From Lachnospiraceae bacterium (lineage in GTDB: Bacteria > Bacillota > Clostridia > Lachnospirales > Lachnospiraceae): DNA of 5,173 bases. Numbering within the stretch: position 1 is the stretch's first letter; every line of letters begins with the position of its first letter. Below are positions 1-5,173 of this stretch, in pieces. The position numbers were made by a program, and so were the translations under genes. The notes beneath the pieces are model-generated. The model saw only the letters and a list, made by a program, of their open reading frames with translations. It did no database searches and was not told the origin of the DNA. The stretch is from positions 1-5,173 of the forward strand of contig CAAHDV010000018.1 in assembly GCA_900770535.1 (NCBI GenBank), written 5' to 3'.

Positions 1-269
1 CTGGAAACGATCTCAAGACCGCTCTCTTTTGCAGCGTCCGGGTAAGAAGCGTTGATTGCCTCATCTACAGCGTCCTCATAGAAAACGCCAACACCGTACA
101 TCTTCTCGATCATTGCCTGCGGTGCTTTTCCTTTACGGAAGCCAGGAATGTTGAACTTGTTTTTATTCTTGTTATAGGAAGTTTTAAGAGCTGCCTCAAA
201 CTGCTCTGCCGGTACTTCTACGGTTAATTTCGCCATGTTTTTCTCTAATTTTTCTACCTGTAAACTCAT
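1..269 (-). CDS. tig: Trigger factor, N-terminal part (runs off the left edge)
   Basis: Trigger factor is the ribosome-bound chaperone and peptidyl-prolyl isomerase that meets nascent chains at the exit tunnel. Only the first 89 residues are inside the window, and this is the ribosome-binding domain. The start is MSLQVEKLEKNMAKLTVEVP, and the family's ribosome-docking signature GFRKGKAP is at residues 43-50, the same position as in the E. coli protein. It is followed by the usual acidic helix region (YEDAVDEAI, about 64-72). The ATG at 267-269 has an AAGGAGG ribosome binding site (280-286) ten bases upstream, which settles the start. The peptidyl-prolyl isomerase and C-terminal chaperone domains would lie beyond base 1. 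In Firmicutes tig is often followed by clpP, clpX or lon, but none of that is visible. The family call is secure; the protein appears intact as far as it can be read. Confidence 0.96.
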   Translation of the reverse strand, partial: MSLQVEKLEKNMAKLTVEVPAEQFEAALKTSYNKNKNKFNIPGFRKGKAPQAMIEKMYGVGVFYEDAVDEAINASYPDAAKESGLEIVS

Positions 270-279
270 AATATGGGTT

Positions 280-286
280 CCTCCTT
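280..286 (-). promoter_or_regulatory. Ribosome binding site of tig
   Basis: Read on the minus strand this is AAGGAGG, a near-perfect complement to the 16S anti-Shine-Dalgarno sequence. It lies ten bases from the ATG at 269 and fits strong, constitutive translation of trigger factor. Confidence 0.85.
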
Positions 287-333
287 ACATCTATGTATGG
301 CCGTCCCGGCAGGGCGCCACACTTCAATTCACC

Positions 334-362
334 ATTATAGCATAGACTTTTTATAATTACCA
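334..362 (-). promoter_or_regulatory. Probable promoter of tig (extended -10)
   Basis: On the minus strand the -10 box is a perfect TATAAT (334-339), preceded by TGC (340-342), so the whole element matches the extended -10 consensus TGnTATAAT. With a 17-base spacer the -35 position is TGGTAA (357-362), which matches TTGACA at only three of six bases; the extended -10 would compensate. The predicted transcription start is near base 327, giving a leader of about 58 bases. The -35 end is only three bases from the stop codon of the GGDEF-EAL gene, so tig has its own promoter but can also receive read-through. Confidence 0.7.
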
Positions 363-365
363 GTC

Positions 366-3323
366 CTATTTTTGCGATAATACACGTAATTTCTCTACCA
401 CATAGGGATTGACCGGCCGGATTTCCAGTTCCGGACGTCCCAGATAGTAGCCCTGGAACAGATCTGCCCCCAGCATCAGCATGGTATGAAGCTCTTCAAT
501 CCGCTCCACGCCCTCCGCAAGAACCAGAATGCCGCGCGCCTTGCAGTAATGAATCAGATTGGCCGCCAGTTCCTGCTTATCCGGGTTTTCATCAATTCCC
601 TGTACCAGTTCCATATCCAGCTTGACGATGTTGACATTTAAGTTCAGCAGACTTCCTTCATTGCTGTAGCCGGAACCGAAATCATCCAGGGCAACCATGC
701 TTCCGGTGCGCTCCACTGCCCGGGTCTTAAAGTCCATATCACTGCTGTTGATTTCTTCGTCTTCCGTCACCTCAAGCACGACCCGTTTTAAGAGATCCGG
801 ATACAGCCGGATCAGTTCCTCCAGGCATTCCGGAGCCAGAGAGGTATTGGCGATGGAGTTGACGAACAGCCGGCTGCCAGCCGGAAGTTCGGCCTCATGA
901 TCCCGGAACCATTTCATGGCGCAGACCCAGGTCAGGCGCTCAAACTGCGGAAGCTTTGCCTGACGTTTGGCCAGAGTCAGCACTTCCTGAATATTTTTCA
1001 GGTTCTTGCTGTTTGGACGCATCAGGGCTTCGTAGCCGAATATGCTGCCATCGCGGCTTAAGATTGGCTGAACCGCAAACGGAACATCGTCCCGCTCTAA
1101 AAGCTGGTTCAGTTCCTCCCGTCCGGAAAGCAGATAGGAATTCTTCTGATAACTGGAGAAATCAAATTCCTGCAGCACACCCTTGGTACTGTGCTTTGCC
1201 ATATACATGGCAAAGTCCGCATACCGGGTCAGGGATGCAAAGTCTCTCGCCTGGCGCGGATACCAGGTAACACCGGCCGACGCGCGCAGCGGCAGTTCAT
1301 AATCTTCATCCACCTTCAGGGAAACACCGCGCACACTGCAGAAGAACTGCCGGATCTCTTCCCGAATCTGTTCTTCGCTGTCTCCGCACAAAAAAGCCAT
1401 AAATTCATCGCCTGAGTGGCGTTCTACCACGGCACCCAGGGAGGAAAGGCGTTTCAGCTGATCCGCAAACAGCCGGATATAGCGGTCTCCCATCTCATGG
1501 CCATAGGTATCGTTGACATATTTTAAATTGTCCAGATCCCACATGATCAGAGCCGCGCAGGAGAGTTTTCCGCTGCCCAGCAGGGCTTCCGTGCTCCGGC
1601 GGAACGCGCCGCGGTTATAAAGATCGGTAAGCTGGTCGTAATCACGCTCCCGCTCCAGCCGCTGCTGTTTTTCTACTTCTTCCGTGACATCCAGAAGGAC
1701 TCCGGTCTGGTATCCATTCTCTGCTTTTACAATTTTCAGACGTAGGTACTGAATGGAATGTTCGCGGCTGATCTGGTACAGGCTGACATCCTCGCTCTCC
1801 CGGATGCCGTTTCCAAGCACCTGCATCATCTTCGCAAAACCCTCCAGTTCCAGATACGTGTAATCTTCATCGGTTTCCTGTATTCCGAGAAGTTCGAACA
1901 GACTGCGGCTGCAAAATACTTTTTTCTGGTCCGGAAGATACTCAAACACACCGATTGGTACGCCGGAAGCATCCAGAATACGGGAAATGCGCAGAGCCGA
2001 CTCCGCCACACCCGCACTCAGGGTTTCAATGGCACAGCTCAGTTCATCCAGCTCGCTGATCCAGGTACGCTGCAGGCGGATGCGGCTTCCGCTTTCCGCG
2101 GAACGAAGCTGGCCGATCAGCCGGCGGATTGGTCTGGTAAAGTATTCTCCATATAACAGAGCGAACAGAATACCCGGAAGCAGGGTAAACGCGCAGCCCC
2201 AAAGCAGGCCGTTTAAAAGCTTCTGGTAAAAAGATTCCATAACGCTCTGGCGGCGCAGCACCACCGTCTGCCATTCCGTACTGACATAAGGAGAATCACT
2301 TCCGTATATCGGAAGCTTCATGGAGGTCAGATACCAGCTGTCGCCGTTTTCATCAATAATCTTTTTGATATCCTGCCATTCAGTATCCATAAAGGATAGC
2401 TCTTCTCTTTTTCCAAAGCACTGGTTATAGGCAGAACCATAAGTCAGTACCGGAGTCAGAGAATAAGAACCAGATTCCCTGCGCGCAATCATCTGAATGG
2501 TATCGGCGTCGCTGTGGAACAGTTCATTTTTTAAAAGCGCATAGATCTGCCCCTTGGTCATGGTTCCGCCCAGAATACCGATAACCGCTCCATCTCCCAC
2601 CACGAGCGGAATGGAATAGCAGACTCCAGCTGTGTCCTCCTGAAGCGCCGAGGAAATCTCACCGAAATAGCCATACTGGGCCGTGCTGCCAAGCATCCTG
2701 ATTCCCTTCGCGATGGAAAACGGATTGTAGAACCGGTACGCATCCGATGCGTCCATACTCATGTCATAATCCATCTGCCATTCCCTGGCCAGCGGAATCT
2801 TATAGTCGCTGGATATGGAGGCCGCACCCTTCAGCAGCAGCAGATCCGAGTTATCTGCCGCAAAACTGCTGCTGTCTGTATCCATGACAGCAACACCGGC
2901 TTTGTGTCCCTGCTGGCTCTGGCCTGAGGCAGGACCGTTCAGAATTACATAAATGCTGTTTCCATAGCTTCGATGCAGCAGATCCAGCACATCTGGCATA
3001 ATACTATCCAGAATGGCAGCGTTCAGCGCCCAGTCAGATTGGATGTCTTCTGGTTTTTTCGCCTGTTCATCCAGCACAGACTGGATCTTTTTTTGGACCG
3101 TCGTTGAAGTCCGGATATCGTTCAGCCAGTGCTGGACCATCTCCTGTTCCAGGAGAAGTTCACTGTTCTGTACATCCCTTTCTATGAAATTGATCTCATT
3201 CGTATAAAGGCTCCTTGCCACCATGCCATTGGACAGAAAAACCATCATAAAAACGGTTTGAAATATCAGGATCAGGCAGAATGGCAGCACAAGCCTGGAC
3301 TTCATAGATCTTGCATTTTTCAT
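366..3323 (-). CDS. Membrane-bound GGDEF-EAL protein with extracytoplasmic sensor, HAMP and PAS (cyclic di-GMP turnover)
   Basis: A 985-residue predicted bifunctional diguanylate cyclase/phosphodiesterase. Numbering is from the ATG at 3323. TM1 spans about 10-32. An extracytoplasmic sensor (33-368) resembles a double-Cache fold near its end (VIGILGGTM at 247-255). TM2 spans about 369-391, a HAMP domain 392-445 (FTRPIRRL) and a PAS domain about 446-552. The GGDEF domain (about 562-722) has metal or substrate residues D596, N604 and D613, with SGDEF at 637-641 in place of GGDEF. No RxxD inhibitory site precedes it. The EAL domain (about 735-980) keeps the expected catalytic set: E765 in EALMR, N822, E851, D880 and D881 in DDFGSGYS, K901, E937 and Q957. 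The phosphodiesterase therefore looks intact; cyclase activity is plausible but uncertain. The ATG is preferred over in-frame TTG (3332) and GTG (3329) because AAGG lies nine bases before it. It is the second gene of an operon with the upstream solute-binding lipoprotein, probably its sensory partner. The sensor fold is the least certain part. Confidence 0.93.
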   Translation of the reverse strand: MKNARSMKSRLVLPFCLILIFQTVFMMVFLSNGMVARSLYTNEINFIERDVQNSELLLEQEMVQHWLNDIRTSTTVQKKIQSVLDEQAKKPEDIQSDWALNAAILDSIMPDVLDLLHRSYGNSIYVILNGPASGQSQQGHKAGVAVMDTDSSSFAADNSDLLLLKGAASISSDYKIPLAREWQMDYDMSMDASDAYRFYNPFSIAKGIRMLGSTAQYGYFGEISSALQEDTAGVCYSIPLVVGDGAVIGILGGTMTKGQIYALLKNELFHSDADTIQMIARRESGSYSLTPVLTYGSAYNQCFGKREELSFMDTEWQDIKKIIDENGDSWYLTSMKLPIYGSDSPYVSTEWQTVVLRRQSVMESFYQKLLNGLLWGCAFTLLPGILFALLYGEYFTRPIRRLIGQLRSAESGSRIRLQRTWISELDELSCAIETLSAGVAESALRISRILDASGVPIGVFEYLPDQKKVFCSRSLFELLGIQETDEDYTYLELEGFAKMMQVLGNGIRESEDVSLYQISREHSIQYLRLKIVKAENGYQTGVLLDVTEEVEKQQRLERERDYDQLTDLYNRGAFRRSTEALLGSGKLSCAALIMWDLDNLKYVNDTYGHEMGDRYIRLFADQLKRLSSLGAVVERHSGDEFMAFLCGDSEEQIREEIRQFFCSVRGVSLKVDEDYELPLRASAGVTWYPRQARDFASLTRYADFAMYMAKHSTKGVLQEFDFSSYQKNSYLLSGREELNQLLERDDVPFAVQPILSRDGSIFGYEALMRPNSKNLKNIQEVLTLAKRQAKLPQFERLTWVCAMKWFRDHEAELPAGSRLFVNSIANTSLAPECLEELIRLYPDLLKRVVLEVTEDEEINSSDMDFKTRAVERTGSMVALDDFGSGYSNEGSLLNLNVNIVKLDMELVQGIDENPDKQELAANLIHYCKARGILVLAEGVERIEELHTMLMLGADLFQGYYLGRPELEIRPVNPYVVEKLRVLSQK

Positions 3324-3332
3324 GGGCACCAA

Positions 3333-3336
3333 CCTT
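3333..3336 (-). promoter_or_regulatory. Ribosome binding site of the GGDEF-EAL gene, overlapping the upstream stop codon
   Basis: On the minus strand the sequence reads TAAGG, in which TAA (3335-3337) ends the solute-binding protein and AAGG (3333-3336) is the ribosome binding site of the next gene. The spacing of nine bases to the ATG at 3323 is good, while it would be zero or three bases to the TTG and GTG alternatives. The site is short, so efficient initiation probably depends on ribosomes terminating on the upstream gene (translational coupling; inference). Confidence 0.65.
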
Positions 3337-4771
3337 ATTCTGCCAGGTTTGCAAGCTGGCTTTCCGTATCATCATACCACTGTTTAAAAATTTCATCGGT
3401 ATCATACTGGGCAGCTGCCTCTTCCAGAGACACGCCCTGATCGAGAAGTGCCTGAACCTGCGCCCTGTTCTGCGCAGCCACTTCCGGCATCGTCATGTCG
3501 ATTACTTGTCTTGCGTCATATGCGTGGTCAAAGGGTTTTGCGGTGTACAGGCCATACTGGTTTACCTGTGGAATTGCGGTATTCAGCATAGCGGACATCT
3601 TCGGGCTCAGTTCTTCGCCCTGCTCTTTCAGGCAGGCTTCGATCTGTTCCATATCGTTGGCACTCTTCTTTACCGGCAGATAACCGGACGCCGCGGAAAA
3701 ACGGATATTCTGGCTGTCATCACTCAGCCATTTTAAAAAGGTTACTGCGGCTTTTTCTGTCTTTTCATCGGAATTAAACATAACCGCACCGGCGCCCTGC
3801 TGTACCGCGCTTTCTTCTGTTCCCTCAAAGTTCGGCAGCGGAAGTATGCTGCAGGTAATCTCTTCTGTATTTCCGTCATCATAGGTAACCTGATCCGGGG
3901 TGTAGGCCGCGCCGCTGGTAGAGCCTGCATAAGCCACTATACGTCCGGTCTTTAAATCATCACTGCGGAATTGGCCCTCTGCCAGATAATAGCCGTGAAT
4001 ATACGGAACATAGTAGTTGTCCCAGAGACGGCGCATGGTTTCTTCATCCGCATCGGCCTTTATGGTACCCTGATTGCTCTCATAAATCGCGTGTCCAAGC
4101 TGATGGCTTCCGATCAGCATATAGTTTGCGAAGGAATCCCGCCCGAAAAACGCCTTGCCATCGTTTGGCTCTTCTGTCTGGGCGTCGGTCCACTCATAAT
4201 ACATTCTGGCCGTTTTCGCCAGTCCCTCCCAGCTGGAGAGATCCTCCAGAGACGCACCGGTTTCCGCTGCGAAAGGCTCCCAGGCGGTCCTATTGAGGGT
4301 GAGTACTTCTGTGGATTTGGCCACCGGGAAGATCATCATGGACGCATCGGTTCCGAAATCCCCCTCTTCCACATAACCAGGCACATAGCTTTCGTACTCT
4401 TCATCTGTTAAAAATGGGCGGAAATCCGCAATCAGATTCCGTTTGTACAGATCATAAGCGGTATCCGCGTAGGAAGAACACAGATTCGGGAGCGGATCAC
4501 TTCCGGTCTTTCCATCTATACTTTCATAGACCGCATCCTGCAGCTCCGTGACACTGCCTTTGCTGAGGGTTTCCACAATAATCTTCTGATCTACGCCTAC
4601 CGTATCGTTGAACTCCTGAACCAGTTTATCGAACTGATCCTTCTGAGCTCCATTGTAATAATGCCACATGGTAATATGTACCGGTCTGTCGTCCGGTGCT
4701 TCTGCGTGGCTGCATGCAGTCAACGTGAAAGTACCCGCCAGCAGAATCGGAAGAACTAATTTTTTCTTCAT
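3335..4771 (-). CDS. Extracellular solute-binding lipoprotein (ABC-type family 1), probable ligand receptor for the adjacent GGDEF-EAL protein
   Basis: A 478-residue secreted lipoprotein that binds a small ligand outside the membrane. The first 20 residues are a lipoprotein signal peptide: MKKK, a hydrophobic stretch, then lipobox LTAC with the lipidated cysteine at 20. The mature protein opens with the strand typical of sugar-type binding proteins (VHITMWHYYNG, about 31-41). Two family landmarks follow: FPVAKSTEVLTLNR at about 148-161, and the C-terminal GAGAVMFNSDEKTEKAAVTF (326-345) leading into FLKWLSDD and SGYLPVKKSA (362-371). Length and fold features fit SBP_bac_1 proteins such as those for oligosaccharides or glycerol phosphate. 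The ligand cannot be read from sequence. The ATG at 4771 is chosen over an in-frame TTG at 4807 because AGGTG lies nine bases upstream and the protein then begins with a normal signal peptide. The TTG has no ribosome binding site and sits almost at the predicted transcription start. It is first in the operon, ending 11 bases before the GGDEF-EAL ATG. No permease or ATPase gene accompanies it. Confidence 0.93.
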   Translation of the reverse strand: MKKKLVLPILLAGTFTLTACSHAEAPDDRPVHITMWHYYNGAQKDQFDKLVQEFNDTVGVDQKIIVETLSKGSVTELQDAVYESIDGKTGSDPLPNLCSSYADTAYDLYKRNLIADFRPFLTDEEYESYVPGYVEEGDFGTDASMMIFPVAKSTEVLTLNRTAWEPFAAETGASLEDLSSWEGLAKTARMYYEWTDAQTEEPNDGKAFFGRDSFANYMLIGSHQLGHAIYESNQGTIKADADEETMRRLWDNYYVPYIHGYYLAEGQFRSDDLKTGRIVAYAGSTSGAAYTPDQVTYDDGNTEEITCSILPLPNFEGTEESAVQQGAGAVMFNSDEKTEKAAVTFLKWLSDDSQNIRFSAASGYLPVKKSANDMEQIEACLKEQGEELSPKMSAMLNTAIPQVNQYGLYTAKPFDHAYDARQVIDMTMPEVAAQNRAQVQALLDQGVSLEEAAAQYDTDEIFKQWYDDTESQLANLAE

Positions 4772-4780
4772 AATGTGATT

Positions 4781-4785
4781 CACCT
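4781..4785 (-). promoter_or_regulatory. Ribosome binding site of the solute-binding protein gene
   Basis: On the minus strand this reads AGGTG, nine bases from the ATG at 4771. It is a moderate match, but it is the only site correctly placed for any start codon here, and it supports the ATG that begins the lipoprotein signal peptide. Confidence 0.6.
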
Positions 4786-4816
4786 GACCCTTTCCCCATT
4801 TTCTCAATTAGTATTA

Positions 4817-4846
4817 ATCATATCACAAACCCCTTTATCTTTCCAA
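4817..4846 (-). promoter_or_regulatory. Probable promoter of the solute-binding protein / GGDEF-EAL operon
   Basis: On the minus strand the -10 box is TATGAT (4817-4822), preceded by TGA, giving an extended -10 (TGnTATGAT). The -35 box TTGGAA (4841-4846) matches TTGACA at four of six bases, with an 18-base spacer. The predicted transcription start near 4810 gives a leader of about 40 bases before the ATG at 4771. No other convincing promoter lies upstream of the operon within the intergenic gap. Confidence 0.65.
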
Positions 4847-4862
4847 TACTTTCCTGTATACT
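4834..4862 (+). promoter_or_regulatory. Possible promoter of the CYTH-domain gene
   Basis: On the plus strand TATACT (4857-4862) matches the -10 consensus at five of six bases. With a 17-base spacer the -35 position is TTTATC (4834-4839), which matches TTGACA at only three of six. The transcription start would be near 4869 and the leader about 55 bases. This element overlaps the divergent minus-strand promoter across the two -35 regions. Confidence 0.45.
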
Positions 4863-4876
4863 CGGAGTAAATAAAA

Positions 4877-4911
4877 TGCGTGTACGCAAAAAAGTACGAT
4901 TTCAGCACGCA
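4877..4911 (+). other. Possible stem in the leader of the CYTH gene
   Basis: TGCGTG (4877-4882) is a perfect reverse complement of CACGCA (4906-4911), with 23 bases between and a further short TAC/GTA pairing inside (4883-4885 with 4894-4896). The right arm ends just before the AAGGAG ribosome binding site. A six-base-pair stem with a long loop can occur by chance, so a regulatory role is only a weak possibility. Confidence 0.2.
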
Positions 4912-4912
4912 A

Positions 4913-4918
4913 AAGGAG
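4913..4918 (+). promoter_or_regulatory. Ribosome binding site of the CYTH-domain gene
   Basis: AAGGAG lies five bases before the ATG at 4924. The spacing is at the short end of the normal range, but the match is strong and no other start fits it. Confidence 0.75.
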
Positions 4919-4923
4919 ACATT

Positions 4924-5173
4924 ATGGAAATTGAGCGAAAATATCTGGTCACAACACCGCCAGAAGATTACCGCACCTGGGAAGCCGTTCATATGGAACA
5001 GGCCTATCTCTGTACTGCCCCGGTTGTCCGGATCCGGAAAGAGAATGATGAGTATTTCCTGACCTACAAATCCAAAGGGCTTCTCGCCAGAGAGGAATAC
5101 AATCTTCCTCTCACAAAGGAGGCCTATGCGCATCTGCTTGAGAAAGCGGACGGCATTATCATCACAAAAACCC
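4924..5173 (+). CDS. CYTH-domain protein (triphosphate tunnel metalloenzyme family), N-terminal part
   Basis: The first 83 residues of a protein that runs off the right edge. It opens with MEIERKYLV, which carries the defining ExExK motif of the CYTH superfamily (E2, E4, K6), where the glutamates bind metal and the lysine binds the triphosphate. Further family marks follow: the AYL strand (27-29), the basic pair in VVRIRK (34-39), and a TYKSKG strand (47-52) leading to REEYNLPL (56-63). Such proteins form an eight-stranded tunnel that acts on triphosphorylated substrates such as inorganic triphosphate or thiamine triphosphate; some family members are class IV adenylate cyclases. Substrate cannot be told from this fragment. 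The start is fixed by AAGGAG five bases upstream. It is transcribed divergently from the solute-binding operon and is probably an unrelated neighbour that shares the control region. Confidence 0.9.
   Translation, partial: MEIERKYLVTTPPEDYRTWEAVHMEQAYLCTAPVVRIRKENDEYFLTYKSKGLLAREEYNLPLTKEAYAHLLEKADGIIITKT

Noticed and set aside
301..320. GC-rich stretch with possible short pairings in the tig leader, considered as a terminator for the upstream operon.
   Set aside because: The stem is short and poorly paired and no T tract follows on the minus strand.
3324..3332. TTG (3332) or GTG (3329) as start of the GGDEF-EAL gene.
   Set aside because: The AAGG ribosome binding site would be zero or three bases away; the ATG at 3323 has the proper nine-base spacing.
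3971..4411. 146-residue open frame on the plus strand, and a similar 141-residue one at 3311-3736.
   Set aside because: Both are antisense shadows of the well-supported solute-binding protein, with no recognisable domains or placed ribosome binding sites.
4797..4799. ATG on the minus strand in the leader of the solute-binding gene, out of frame with it: a possible upstream reading frame.
   Set aside because: It has no convincing ribosome binding site and its product shows no recognisable features; the overlap into the real gene looks accidental.
4772..4807. TTG at 4807 as start of the solute-binding protein (12 extra residues).
   Set aside because: It has no ribosome binding site, lies almost at the predicted transcription start, and would put a polar extension before a normal lipoprotein signal peptide.
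4877..4918. CACGCA in the CYTH leader resembles the start of a cyclic di-GMP-I riboswitch, tempting beside a cyclic di-GMP gene.
   Set aside because: Only this short string fits; the two-helix core, the GNRA tetraloop and its receptor are absent, and the leader is only about 55 bases long.
4804..5133. 109-residue open frame on the minus strand across the control region and the CYTH gene.
   Set aside because: It is antisense to a clear CYTH coding sequence, has no family resemblance and covers both promoters.

Overview
The window looks like chromosomal DNA from a Clostridia-type Firmicute, most likely a Lachnospiraceae-like gut anaerobe. The reasons are strong AAGGAGG-type ribosome binding sites, moderate GC content, a trigger factor of the Firmicute type, a lipoprotein-type solute-binding protein, and a GGDEF-EAL protein with the SGDEF signature that I recall as common in that group. 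The species assignment is inference; no rRNA or tRNA gene is present to anchor it.

Layout from left to right. Bases 1-269 (minus strand) hold the N-terminal 89 residues of trigger factor (tig), which runs off the left edge. A 96-bp gap (270-365) carries the tig ribosome binding site and an extended -10 promoter. Bases 366-3323 (minus) encode a 985-residue membrane protein ordered as TM, extracytoplasmic sensor, TM, HAMP, PAS, GGDEF, EAL. Bases 3335-4771 (minus) encode a 478-residue lipoprotein of the ABC-type extracellular solute-binding family. The 152-bp gap 4772-4923 carries two divergent, overlapping promoter candidates. Bases 4924-5173 (plus) hold the first 83 residues of a CYTH-domain protein, which runs off the right edge.

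The solute-binding protein and the GGDEF-EAL protein form a tight two-gene operon: the ribosome binding site of the second overlaps the stop codon of the first. No ABC permease or ATPase lies between the flanking genes, so the binding protein is better explained as a ligand receptor than as part of a transporter encoded here. The inferred model is that the lipoprotein binds a small molecule outside the membrane and reports it to the extracytoplasmic domain of its partner, which adjusts cyclic di-GMP synthesis or breakdown through HAMP and PAS. The arrangement matches the logic and gene order of the NspS-MbaA norspermidine sensor of Vibrio cholerae, but in a Gram-positive setting and with a different type of binding protein. 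This module is the most interesting content. Trigger factor and the CYTH protein look like ordinary flanking genes.
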